Source: Agarophyton chilense
Taxonomy: Eukaryota > Rhodophyta > Florideophyceae > Gracilariales > Gracilariaceae
Length of the DNA stretch: 64,000 nt
Assembly: GCA_030374765.1 (NCBI GenBank)
Contig: JARGXX010000010.1
Location: 496,001-560,000 of the forward strand
Direction of reading: 5' to 3'
Shown here: positions 30,155-39,398 of the stretch, one piece after another
How positions within the stretch are numbered: position 1 is the stretch's first letter
Layout: each line of letters opens with the position of its first letter
Notes under the pieces: model-generated
Seen by the model: only the letters and a program-made list of their open reading frames with translations
What the model was told of the DNA's origin: nothing
Database searches by the model: none
Position numbers and translations under genes: made by a program

Positions 30155-31311
30155 GTTGGACTTTGCTGGTCCGAGAAAAACGGTAGGACTCTGGTAGCAG
30201 TGAGGAGTAGGCGCGATGCAAAGCCAGAGTAGTTATGAGGTTTCGGTTTGGCTTCTTGAGAGTGGGATGGTGCTTGTAGCTGTCCGTGACACAATTGACG
30301 GAGGACTGTTGGGTGTTGGGGCGCGGTGGGTGGAGATGTGAGGGTTAGGAAAGATGAGGTGACATGGACTTCGCTTGCGGATAGTGTTCCCGCCATTGGC
30401 GTAAAGTTACCCAGCGTTTTGGTGCGGTTTCCCTCCAAATCTCTGCATTTTTTTTTTGGAAAACATTCAGCCGGGATTCCACGTTATCCATGGGTCCCAA
30501 CGCGACCAGACTCCAGCTAGGGCGGTCTTGGTGGGGCGAGAGGGACTTCTAGAAAAGCCCAATGATTCTGGTAACTATGGGATTACTCTAATTCGTTCTT
30601 CCATCTCAAGTGTACTGAAAATGGAATATTGAAAATGTTAGAGATCTCGTAATACAAAGGCAATTGCCGTGAAAATGGTTGTCGGAAGTGCTTTTGAATG
30701 TTGATGAACACTTCCATCTGGGAAAGTTCGACGAACCAGCATATGAAACCGCGAATCTATTTACAGCGACTTAAAAGAGTGCCAAGCGTACTCATCATTG
30801 CGCAGAAACGGAGTCGTGCCCCTGTTAAAAGCCTCTGGGACCCACGCCTATGTACAGTAGTAGATATGCGTACGCGATTTCATACACCCAGAAAAGACGA
30901 GCGGCACTTTTTTCCTGAGAACCTTTGTGTTCATGGCAGCTAGAGGTAATCCAAAGTAGGAAAGTGTATCTGGTTGTCGTAGGTAGAGTTGCTCCAAGGC
31001 AATATGGCCCTTTCACAAAAATAGTGAGGGAGAGATTTCTGGTAGCATTCACTTGGGGGTTTGGTTGTTTCGTCGTTATTTGCTTACAGGTTTGAAAGAC
31101 TCGTGAAGAGCGTCTTGATCCAAGTCGTTTTAGCTTACATTTTGCTCTTCACAAAGCCTTGTTAGATTCCTCCACGACCGCTTCCCCCAAACTATATGAA
31201 AGGCTTACTAAGCATAAAATGAACGCAAATGCCAACCAAGCACAGATTTGAGTGACACATAAAGGTACGTCACAACTTAACCACGACCATTACATACCAC
31301 AATGTGGCTGT
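30155..31311. other. Intergenic, no gene supported
   Basis: About 1.15 kb of promoter of the unknown minus-strand gene and 3' flank of PABPN1. Frames at 30326-30520, 30698-30943 and 30825-31052 lack family features. A T-run lies at 30447-30456. Confidence 0.45.
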
Positions 31312-32267
31312 TCAATAAGGGACCCATCGCCCACGAGGGCGACCCCGAGGTCGACGGCCGTAGTGGTAGGAAGATCGTCCCCCGCGGTGGAAACGCCCTC
31401 TTCCTCTTCCACCTCTTGTCAAACCCGGCACGTTAGTCCTCTTCGCTGTGATCTTGAGTTGTCGGCCCTTGAACATGGCTTCATTGAGTATGAGCGCATT
31501 TTGCACAGCATGTTGGTCCTTGAACTCCACGTAGGCATAGCCCTTGGGGGCTCCGGTGGGCTTGTGCGTTATGATTGTTACTCTGTTGATTGTCCCACAC
31601 TCCTCAAAGTATTTGCTAAGCTCTTCTACAGTAGCGCTGTAGTCTACCTGTGTAGTAGGTATGGTGGAAAAAAAGCAAAGTTTGTCAGAAATGCTTTTGC
31701 GTAAAATGAAACAGAAACAGTCGGAGCGTCGCATTGAATAGTGCATGAACGTACATTTCCAACGTAAATCGATCTAGAGTCAGCGTCGGCAACTGCATCG
31801 TCGGCTGGAATGCCTGCTCTCGTCGGATTGGCATCTTCGGACACAATTGACGCAGTTGGAGTAGCCACAGGCTTTGAGCCTGTGTTGGCATCGCTTTCTT
31901 GGTCACCAGAATTTTCCGCGCTTAGCGGGAATGACTCTTTCTCCATTTCGAGTAAACGTTTTTTCATTCTTTCAAGCTCCTGCGTTGACATGTGTTCATA
32001 TTTATGCTATGGGGTCAGATGTTTGTTTTGTTCGCGTGGGAATGCACACATATGACGAGGGTCCAAAGAACGTACCGAATCCAGGTCAGCGGAAGGCTTT
32101 TCTCCATCTTGATTATCGTCGAGCTGTTCGTTGCGGGGGTCAGTCTTTTGTTGCTGAAGCTCTTCTCCGCTCTCCTCTGCAGGCTGCATTTCCTTATCAG
32201 TTACATTAGTTGGTTCGGGCTCTTGAAGGTTGGTGTCAACGACGAGCGCTTCCTCATTCGCGGCCAT
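31312..32267 (-). CDS. PABPN1: Nuclear poly(A)-binding protein 2 (PABPN1)
   Basis: A three-exon gene: exon 1 32267-32076, intron 32075-31980 (GTACGT…ACGCAG, 96 bp), exon 2 31979-31755, intron 31754-31648 (GTACGT…CACAG, 107 bp), exon 3 31647-31312. The 250-residue product binds growing poly(A) tails in the nucleus and sets tail length. An acidic N-terminus is followed by a short coiled coil ([15 protein letters not shown]) and one RRM at about 134-212. RNP2 is IYVGNV, split by intron 2, and RNP1 is KGYAYVEF. The tail is RGG/Arg-rich ([16 protein letters not shown]…). All three parts match PABPN1 order; phases are 0. Confidence 0.93.
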
Positions 32268-32794
32268 AGTAGTGGGATTTGTAAATTAGCTCGAAATCAA
32301 AAGTTAATTGAAGTTGGGTAAGCAAATCGCCTCACTGGCAAAACTGTGAGAAGTTGGCGCGATGAAAGGGCGATAAACGTTTTAAACGGGTTCACGACGG
32401 CGTTCGGAGAAAGTATTGGGTGCACATGTAGCGCAATCAAATGGCAAAGAAACGACGGATTCACGCAACGGCATACGTAGACAGTTCGGCGGCGCCGCGC
32501 GAAAGGCTCATCGCGAGGCGGCGGGCGTGGTCAAACGGCAGCGCGCACGTCGGCTCTCACGCGACCGCGCGGCACGGAACGTGACTCAAAAAAGTTCAAA
32601 AATCTTCCAGCATCTGAAACTTTTCCAAGCATGCTTACAGAACAAAAGCTTGGCTTTACACTTTTTGCTCAATGCACTTCCCACCAGAATCGTGACGCAG
32701 AACGCAGAGGGGGTGGTCTCTTCATCACCACGAATCATCCCCTTCGGCCGTCAGTCCGTTGCTACGACGCGTGCTTCGATTCACCAAAACTACA
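32268..32794. other. Divergent upstream region, PABPN1 and microprotein
   Basis: About 530 bp of promoter. A 162-codon frame starting at 32416 runs through it and into the microprotein gene but is basic and low-complexity; not accepted as a gene. Confidence 0.45.
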
Positions 32795-33193
32795 ATGTCG
32801 GAGGCCACAGTGCTTCAGACCTTCACCAAAAACCTTCGCGGTCGTCACTTGTATCCGTGCGTTTATGTCCTCATCGCGGGTTTGGAATGCAACTGCAATA
32901 TTAGACAGAAAGGAAACTGACTGTATCGCTTTTTCACTTATTCACGCTCTCATCTGCCACGTAGGTTCGCGATCGGATTCACCTCCGTGCTTGTGGTGGG
33001 TGCGATGCTTTTCAGAGTCAAAGGTGAGTGAGCGGTTGCGTAACTTCATATGCTTTCATCAATGCACCACGGTTTCGCTGACATGTTGAGTTTTGCGCCC
33101 GTTCTAGACGAAGATTATCTGGACACTCCTAATAAGCGCTTCGCAAAGCCTTTTTTGAAGAAGAGCACGACGGACGATAGCAATTCTCATTGA
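32795..33193 (+). CDS. 66-residue single-pass membrane protein (three exons)
   Basis: Model: exon 1 32795-32850, intron 32851-32964 (GTATCC…CGTAG), exon 2 32965-33023, intron 33024-33107 (GTGAGT…TTCTAG), exon 3 33108-33193. Phases agree across both introns and give a 66-residue protein. The N-terminus is short and basic (MSEATVLQTFTKNLRGRH), followed by one hydrophobic helix (FAIGFTSVLVVGAMLF) and a charged tail (RVKDEDYLDTPNKRFAKPFL…). Size and layout resemble small accessory subunits of mitochondrial inner-membrane complexes, but I cannot name a family. The first 5' splice site is weak, so exon 1 is the least certain part. Confidence 0.55.
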
Positions 33194-33628
33194 CGGTAGA
33201 GACAAGATAACTCGTGCCGCATTTACGTTGGCTACGAGCACACTTCTGCATGATTTCGTTTCTTTTGATCAGCTGCCCCTTTTATAAATGACCCTGTGAT
33301 TCAACCTCGACATATGACAAAGATAGTACTTATTGCCATCTTGTATCGTGGGGGCAATTTTAGTTTTCGCTTTCCATACCGACATGTGTCAACTCACCAT
33401 CGTAGCATTCGGCCTCTGCACTCAGCAGCAGTTAACTATACGAGACTTCTGCTTTTAGGATGTTGCTCGTTGAGATAGTCACTTTGCAAGCCCAGGAAAT
33501 CGTAGCATGTCACACTTTTAAGCATGGAGGCATCGGCCGAGCTTATTGTGATCAATACCCCCATTCATATCCTGATACAAGAGTTCCCTTGGGATGGGCC
33601 ACTGTACTATGGTTGGTTTATTTAACAT
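33194..33628. other. 3' intergenic region
   Basis: Between the microprotein and the converging shikimate kinase end. No gene seen. Confidence 0.5.
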
Positions 33629-34438
33629 TCAAGAGCCTTTACTCGGTAGTTTGCCTGGATAAACCGTGGAGCTGCGTGGCGGATTGGCTTTGATAAAGTT
33701 TGTCAATGATCGAATGACCTCCTTACCAACTTCGTCTACGGGCATATTCCCCTCAACGTGCACTGTGACATCTGCTTGGCTATACAAATGACGCCTCTCC
33801 TCCAGTATATCTCTGATGCGATCTCGCAGTGTCACACCCTCAGTATTCTTCAAAAGTGGCCTCTGATTATCACTCAACAAGCGGTCTTTCAGAACATCGA
33901 CGGGCGTTTCCAGATATATTACTATTCCTGTCTGCAGTTTTCCCCAGTTTTCCTTTCTCAACACTGCACCGCCTCCAGTTGCAACGCAACATGCAATGAA
34001 CGCCGCCACATGATCTAGAATGGCAGTTTCCAGGTCGCGAAAAGCTTCTTCACCATCATTCTCAAATATTTCGGGTATAGATTTCTTCGCCACGTTTTCA
34101 ATCAGCTGGTCTGTGTCGAGAAAACGAAAACCAAGCTCGCTCGCTAGATAGTTGCCGACCGCGCTCTTTCCCGTCCCCATGGGACCAATCAGATAGATTG
34201 AGCATTTCTTCAACACACTTTTCAGCTCCTTCACTTGAGGCGTTTCTTCTTTTCTTATTTGTGGTTTTGATTGTTGCTTGCCTGAATCCTTCAAGCCCTC
34301 GCACATAAAAAGCGATGCATGCTTCCTAGCTTTGGGCAATAGTGGTGCCCCCAATCCGTTTCTACATGTTTTTCGTTTTGCAAAGGCTTTAGGATTTAAT
34401 CCTAAAGGGGTTGAAGCAAGAAAAGCAGGGTTAAGCAT
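33629..34438 (-). CDS. Plastid shikimate kinase
   Basis: This 269-residue enzyme phosphorylates shikimate with ATP, a step to chorismate and aromatic amino acids. The first 60-75 residues are a basic, acid-poor transit peptide (MLNPAFLASTPLGLNPKAF…), pointing to the plastid. Walker A is GPMGTGKS (85-92). The shikimate-binding DTD follows at 108-110, then FRDLE (133-137) and the GGG loop (155-157, ATGGGAVL). The lid carries NQRPLLKN. The start is the ATG at 34436-34438; the frame upstream is open but has only TTG. It stands alone, not fused as in the fungal AROM protein. Confidence 0.92.
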   Translation of the reverse strand: MLNPAFLASTPLGLNPKAFAKRKTCRNGLGAPLLPKARKHASLFMCEGLKDSGKQQSKPQIRKEETPQVKELKSVLKKCSIYLIGPMGTGKSAVGNYLASELGFRFLDTDQLIENVAKKSIPEIFENDGEEAFRDLETAILDHVAAFIACCVATGGGAVLRKENWGKLQTGIVIYLETPVDVLKDRLLSDNQRPLLKNTEGVTLRDRIRDILEERRHLYSQADVTVHVEGNMPVDEVGKEVIRSLTNFIKANPPRSSTVYPGKLPSKGS

Positions 34439-34765
34439 TTCAGCGATTGCTGCGTAGGGATAGAAGGAGAAGAGACCGATATGAACTCGGATAGGTTCTC
34501 TGTGCCGTTGATTGGTTCGAGTCCTGCTCTCAAGTCTGGTGAGGAACGAAATCGCTATTGTTGGACAAAGATAATCAACTGGCTGGGACAAAAGGACTGC
34601 CCGACAAAGCAGTCCTTGGATACAGAAATGGAACCGGTATCGTTTCTGTTAATCGAAAGAAAAGAGGGGAGTTCCGTCGTTGCGGAGGTCAAACCAAGTC
34701 CTCATCGGTGGACCTCCAGAAAACTTTTAGTATTTTTCTTAATAAAAGACTTTTTTTAATTGTAA
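34439..34765. other. Divergent promoter region, shikimate kinase and Bud32
   Basis: Short head-to-head spacer, T-rich just before the Bud32 ATG. A GGTTCGAGTCC box near 34512 is not part of a tRNA. Confidence 0.5.
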
Positions 34766-35746
34766 ATGAAAGCTGTCTTGATCCTCTTGCTCAAGCCCCC
34801 TTTTGTTGCTGTTTGCCAGGTTAATCAGATCAAAACGGATCAATACCAATCAACGGGGACCAGGTTGATACTAGGTAGAGGTGTTGCATTGACACCTACA
34901 TGCAAATCTTGGTTTAGCTTTTGTGGGAAGGCGAGGCTGAAAAAAATCGTGAATCGCCGAGGTTCTCAGCAGAAGATGCCTTTGAATTCTGAAACGAAGC
35001 ACTTGAAAGCAGTTGATTCGAAGACGACTCCACAAAAGAGACCAGCTGAGAAAACCCCAAATCAATCAACCCCACTCAAAGTAATGCGGGCCGAGTCACA
35101 GGCGGACGTAAAAGAAGTAAATGAAAAGGAGCTAGCTCGAGGCGCCGAAGCTGTGGTGTCATTAGTACACTTCCTTGGGCGCAAGGCAATCCAAAAAAAA
35201 AGATTCCCAAAGAGATACCGACATCCGGAATTGGATGCAAAGCTCACGATGCGCCGGCTTCAACAAGAAGCCCGCGTTTTACTGCGGCTAAGAAAAGCAG
35301 GTATCAGAGTTCCAGCCGTGTACAGCCTGGATGTAAAAAGCGGTTTACTGGTAATGGAATGTGTGAACGGCACCACTCTAAAGGAATTCTTGCAGGCCGA
35401 TCGGCAAGGCGGCGAAGAAGTGATGCGCAGAGCAGGACGTGCAGTGGCAAGGATGCATAAAAACGAAATTGTGCACGGAGACCTGACAACTGGAAATATA
35501 TTGGTGAGCGAAGAACAAGTGTGTCTGATTGACTTTGGTCTAAGCAGCGGGAACGGAACAGAAGAAGATCTGGCTGTGGATCTATACGTGTTGGAAAGAG
35601 CTGTGATCTCAGCGCATTCAGAAAAGGCGCAACCATTAAACGAAGCTTTCTTGCAAGCGTACGCGGAGGAATTGAAAAGACCTGGCGTGATAAAGCGGTT
35701 GGAAGAAGTACGGGCACGCGGACGGAAACGAGATATGACCGGGTAG
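34766..35746 (+). CDS. BUD32: KEOPS complex kinase/ATPase Bud32 (PRPK)
   Basis: This atypical small kinase works in KEOPS with Kae1 to make t6A37 in ANN-decoding tRNAs. The 326-residue frame contains ELARGAEAVVSLV, the P-loop replacement, then KKRFPKRYRHPELD and RRLQQEARVLLRLRKAGIRVP. The catalytic loop is IVHGDLTTGNIL, the metal motif IDFGLSSGNGTEEDLAVDL, and the C-terminal tail RARGRKRDMTG carries the basic residues typical of Bud32. The family is usually about 250 residues, so the first 70 residues are extra. An in-frame ATG at 34976 would give a 256-residue protein and may be the true start. Confidence 0.9.
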   Translation: MKAVLILLLKPPFVAVCQVNQIKTDQYQSTGTRLILGRGVALTPTCKSWFSFCGKARLKKIVNRRGSQQKMPLNSETKHLKAVDSKTTPQKRPAEKTPNQSTPLKVMRAESQADVKEVNEKELARGAEAVVSLVHFLGRKAIQKKRFPKRYRHPELDAKLTMRRLQQEARVLLRLRKAGIRVPAVYSLDVKSGLLVMECVNGTTLKEFLQADRQGGEEVMRRAGRAVARMHKNEIVHGDLTTGNILVSEEQVCLIDFGLSSGNGTEEDLAVDLYVLERAVISAHSEKAQPLNEAFLQAYAEELKRPGVIKRLEEVRARGRKRDMTG

Positions 35747-35824
35747 CAAAATGGGAAGGCGGCATGGGCGTGCGGCTATAAATGTGTACTGAAAGTTCGT
35801 TTTAGTTACTGTTCGGTGCAGTAT

Positions 35825-36420
35825 TTACTTGTCCGACGCCTTCGGTACGTTGCTTTCTTCGTCTTCTTCATCAGATGTAGAACCACCTGAACCAAAGTCC
35901 ATGTCTTGCAAGTCCTTACTGTCCGCAAACTGGGAGCCGAAAGAGTACTCATCCTCGTCTTCATCTTCATCTTTCCAATTATCCCAGTCAATTTTGCAGT
36001 GAATATTTCGTCCCTCTTGCTTGAGAAGGCGGTCCCAATATGGGCCAGAGTCGGCCTTGATGATCTTGAAGAAGACGAAACGCGCGGTGATCTTGTACTT
36101 GGATTGGTCGGCTTTGATTGGCTTGAAGAGGTTAATGTCCATCACGTACTGAGCTTCGTGACCGACGGCACCCCCAGGTCCCTTGAAGTAAACGTGGCCA
36201 TCATCGGTGACCTTGATGGTTGTCTCAGCTTTCTTGACGTTGGGCACGTTGACGGTAAGGTACACCTGATCCTTTCGCTGCGCCCAGAGAAACTCTGGGG
36301 TGAGGATCTTGGACGCACTAGGAGAGTGCAATGGAGCCAAATGATTTGGTCAGATACAGCGCGCGTTGTGGGGGAAGAAAGCACGGTGACAGGGCCGAAG
36401 AAGATACGGACTCACCTCAT
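35825..36420 (-). CDS. HSP90 co-chaperone p23 (Sba1)
   Basis: A two-exon gene whose first coding exon is only 5 nt: 36420-36416 (ATGAG), intron 36415-36318 (GTGAGT…CTCCTAG, 98 bp), exon 2 36317-35825. The 165-residue protein begins MSASKILTPEFLWAQRKDQVY. It has the CS-domain strands QVYLTVNVPNVKKAE, HVYFKGPGG and YWDRLLKQEGRNIHCKIDWDNW (p23 signature W-x-R-L-x-K … K-x-D-W-x-x-W). An acidic tail (DEDEDEDEY … DEEDEES) follows. p23 stabilises ATP-bound HSP90 and slows hydrolysis. Without the splice, exon 2 extends only to a TTG, so the split start is well supported. Confidence 0.92.
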
Positions 36421-36950
36421 GTCTTGACGCATATAAGCAAATGGAACACGGGTTCGGACGAGACGTTCGGGCGAACTGGGGAGAAGCGATTTGCGTACAG
36501 CCGTGCTCCGCAGGGCGAGATGAGGACGCTGGAGGGTGGCGCGATATGCGGAGGAAAGCTGTACGCGTTCAGGCGACTGTGGAGGAGACGATTTGGTCGA
36601 TTGGGCGACCGACGCTTTGCAAATCGGCGTCAAGGCGCGGGAGAGATTTGTAGTACAGTACATGCAACATGGCATAGTAGCATTAAATTGAAACAGTTAG
36701 GAAAAACAGCTGGTCCACGCTGGCATCGATGTGTCTAGAACGTCCTCGCAGCTGGCCGCGCGGCCGCGAGCCGCCGCAAAAGCTATCTATTCGGCGTTAC
36801 GAAGCGCAACCCGTGTGGGGGACAAGGCATTAGTCGTAACACTAGCTAGTTGGCGAACGCGGACGAGGCCAGTCTAACGCAGAGCGCCCCCTTCCGCTGT
36901 CTCCGCCGGCTGAGTAAACTGTTGAAGAGAGGCTTCAGAGTGCAACTGTG
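36421..36950. other. Shared promoter region of p23 and AHA1
   Basis: About 530 bp between two head-to-head HSP90 co-chaperone genes, GC-rich in its right half. No gene inside. I did not find a clear nGAAn heat-shock array by eye. Confidence 0.5.
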
Positions 36951-37979
36951 ATGGCGCTACAGGGAGAGGGCGACCCGCGATGGGTGGTTCGCCAGCGCGA
37001 AGATGGACGCAACGTGAACGGGTGGCACTGGGAGGACAAGGACGTGAGCGCATGGGCGCAGCAGAGAATCAAGCAGCTTCTGAGCGCGTCAGAGTGCTCT
37101 GTGGGCCGCGGCGAAGATGGCGTGGGTGTGCAAAGCGTTGACACAGTGGAGGGCGACGCGACATTGTACAACAGAAAGGGAGTGCTCAAAGTGCTGTACG
37201 ACCTCAAGGTGAGCGGCAAGTGGGGCACGCTGTGCGAGGGCGAAGACGAGGACCGAGCGCACGGCAACTTCAAATTTGAGCTGTTCGACGAGGATCCGGA
37301 GATTTTGGCCACTTTGGACGCCAAGGCAAAGAAGGACAGTGACGCAAAGAAGAAATTTATGCAGCACGTGGGGCCAATCATTCAACAGCAGTGTCGCATA
37401 TTCATTGCGGAGATGCACGCTGGCGCGGGGCAGGCGGTGGACGGGCTGCGCAAGGCAAGCAAGAAGAAGGAAGATGATGTGAAGGTGAGTGACTTTTTGC
37501 ACACGGGCACATATCAGCAGAAGACGAAGACGAAGACGACGGGTGCGGGGCGAGTGAAGGGCGACGTGGATAGTGTGGTGATGAAGGACACGTTTAGATG
37601 CTCTGCAATGGACATGTACCTGGCTCTGACGGATAAACGGCGATTGGAAGCGATCACACGATGCCGGGCTGTGTCGGAGGCGACGGCGGGCGGGCGCGTG
37701 CAACTGATGAACGGGGAGGTGAACGGGAGGTATGAACGGCTGGAGGAGGCGAAGCAAGTGGTGATGGAATGGAAGCTGAGGAGCTGGGGGGATGAGGCCG
37801 AGGCGGGAATGGCGACGATCTCGATGACGGAGGAAGAGCAGGGGTTGACAGATGTTGAAGTGATTGTGTCAGGGGTGCCAAAGGCGATGAAGTCCAAGAC
37901 GGAGGGCTTCTGGCGCGTGCAGGTGCTGCAGGCAATGAAAGTAGTGATGGGGTGGGGAAGCGCGACGCAATTTCTGTAA
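36951..37979 (+). CDS. HSP90 ATPase activator AHA1
   Basis: This 342-residue co-chaperone binds the middle and N domains of HSP90 and speeds ATP hydrolysis. The N-terminal Aha1_N domain begins with GDPRWVVRQREDGRNVNGWHWEDKD, matching the N-x-N-x-WHW-x-E motif. GVLKVLYDLKVSGKW follows, and FELFDEDPE lies in the same domain. After a Lys-rich linker (KTKTKTTGAG) comes the AHSA1 (START-like) domain, with DTFRCSAMDMYLALTDKRR, GRVQLMNGEVNGRY and FWRVQVLQAMKVVMGWGSATQFL. Full family length. Start ATG at 36951, just after an in-frame GTG. Confidence 0.93.
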   Translation: MALQGEGDPRWVVRQREDGRNVNGWHWEDKDVSAWAQQRIKQLLSASECSVGRGEDGVGVQSVDTVEGDATLYNRKGVLKVLYDLKVSGKWGTLCEGEDEDRAHGNFKFELFDEDPEILATLDAKAKKDSDAKKKFMQHVGPIIQQQCRIFIAEMHAGAGQAVDGLRKASKKKEDDVKVSDFLHTGTYQQKTKTKTTGAGRVKGDVDSVVMKDTFRCSAMDMYLALTDKRRLEAITRCRAVSEATAGGRVQLMNGEVNGRYERLEEAKQVVMEWKLRSWGDEAEAGMATISMTEEEQGLTDVEVIVSGVPKAMKSKTEGFWRVQVLQAMKVVMGWGSATQFL

Positions 37980-38102
37980 CTAGACAACTGGAATGACAAA
38001 TTTGTTGTTGGTGTTGCAGTTGTTGTTTATTGCGGCAGAAGCAGGGGAAAGGGGACGGTGGGGGGGGGGGGGGAAGGGAGAGAGGGGACGACATAGTAAA
38101 GA

Positions 38103-38435
38103 TTAGAGTTTGGTGAGCGAAAGGGAGGACGAGGCGGCGCGCGGCGGAGACTGACGCTGCCAGTTGGAGTCGGGGGTGGGCTTGTCGGCGTAGACATCGA
38201 AGCCCCACTTTTCGCGGAAGCGCTTGGCGGCGGAGGCCTCGATCTGGCGGCGAAGGGCGTCGACGCTGGCGTTGACGTGGGCGGCGTCGGGCTCGATTTG
38301 ACCGAGCTTGAGCAAGGGCGAGGGCGGCCGCGGCGGCGGGCGGGCGCGATGCGGCGGGGGCGGCGGGGGCGGAGGAGAGGGGCGACGCGGACGGGCGGAG
38401 TCGGCGGCGCCCTTCTTTGGCTTGTGCGACGCCAT
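38103..38435 (-). CDS. Putative KIP/KRP-type CDK inhibitor
   Basis: A 110-residue protein, Pro/Arg-rich in its first 40 residues. Residues 71-92 (KRFREKWGFDVYADKPTPDS + NW) resemble the CDI motif of KIP/KRP cyclin-dependent kinase inhibitors: RF-x-EK-Y-NFD-x-x-x-D-x-P-L-x-GR-YEW. Kept are RF, EK, FD, D, P and a terminal W. The GR pair before the aromatic is replaced by DS. In the family this segment occupies the kinase N-lobe and blocks ATP. Length is shorter than plant KRPs (190-290). Function is inferred from one motif, so treat as provisional. GC-rich flank. Confidence 0.5.
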   Translation of the reverse strand: MASHKPKKGAADSARPRRPSPPPPPPPPHRARPPPRPPSPLLKLGQIEPDAAHVNASVDALRRQIEASAAKRFREKWGFDVYADKPTPDSNWQRQSPPRAASSSLSLTKL

Positions 38436-38693
38436 TGCGCGAGGGGGGGGGGGATGGACGAAGGGAGGGGGGTGCGGGGCGGCGTGCGGCAGAGATTTGG
38501 TACGAGCACTCTAGAGCTAGTTTTCTAGCTGGAGAGAGCGTTGAAGATAAGATGAGAAAAGAGTTTTGAACAGCGAGAAGCGCGCGAAAAGAGGTGGCGG
38601 CGCGCTCTCGAGTTTGGAAAAGCGCGTGCGCGCACGCAGCGGGCAACGGCGGCGCGGCGCTTCGCTCCCACGCGGGCGGCTGACGCGCACGCC
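38436..38693. other. Short divergent spacer
   Basis: Head-to-head spacer between the CDK-inhibitor-like gene and the acidic-protein frame, GC-rich. Nothing recognised. Confidence 0.5.
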
Positions 38694-39192
38694 ATGCAGC
38701 CCTTCCACCTCGCATGTCCGTTCAGCGCGCAAGCGGTGTGTCACTGTCGTCTCTACGCGCCATCTCCCACGCCGTCGCGCGCACGCTCGCTTCGCTCCGC
38801 GCCTCGCGGAGAAAGCACGCTACGTCGCGCGCTGCTGCTCGAACTAGCAACGACGTTATGCACGCCACCAGGACATAGTCACGCGCCGTCGCGCACGCTC
38901 ACTCGCGCCTTGTTCTGGCGCGCCGCGCGCGGCGTGTTGCCGCCCGTGTCCACGCGCGACGATCGCGCGCGGCTGGGACTCGCCGCCGTCGTGCGGGAGA
39001 CCGAGATGCGTCGCCAGTGCGCAATGGCGCAGGCTGCGGCGCGCGCCGCGGCCGCGGCGCAGGCGGTTGAGGCGGCGCATTTGGAGCTGGTGCGCGTGGG
39101 CGCGCGCGATTGTACGCGGCGGGAGGCTGGGTCACTTGGCGACGTTGCTTCGCGTGGTCGTCACTCTTCTGACGATGACGACGATGATGACG

Positions 39193-39223
<31 letters not shown>

Positions 39224-39392
39224 TGAGCAGGACGACGATGAGGATGGTGACGATGATGAGGAGAACGAGGACGAGCGCGGTGAGCTTGTTGGTACGCGCC
39301 AAGTGGCGGCGTGCTTGAGCAACCGTCGCGCGTCGCGCGTGCGTCGACATAAGGTATCCATCACGCGACGGCGGCGACGACTGCGTCGCTAG
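38694..39392 (+). CDS. Acidic/Arg-rich hypothetical protein
   Basis: A 232-codon frame of uncertain reality in GC-rich DNA, where long chance frames are common. The N-terminal half is Ala/Arg/Leu-rich (MRRQCAMAQAAARAAAAAQA near 105-125). The centre is a long Asp/Glu run encoded by GAC/GAT repeats. The last 35 residues are strongly basic. No domain recognised; nuclear or nucleolar acidic proteins have such composition. Its stop lies 6 bp from the LTO1 stop, as in other tail-to-tail pairs here, which slightly favours a real gene. Confidence 0.4.
39170..39275 (+). repeat. GAC/GAT trinucleotide-rich tract
   Basis: Imperfect GAC/GAT/GAG repeats encoding mostly Asp and Glu in the plus-strand frame. 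Confidence 0.8.
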
Positions 39393-39398
39393 CGTGGC

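Noticed and set aside
32416-32904. 162-codon plus-strand frame
   Set aside because: Arg/Ala/Ser-rich, overlaps the better-supported three-exon microprotein in a different frame.
34441-34560. GGTTCGAGTCC box suggesting a tRNA
   Set aside because: The flanking bases do not form a T-stem (T opposite T) and no acceptor or D-arm could be drawn.
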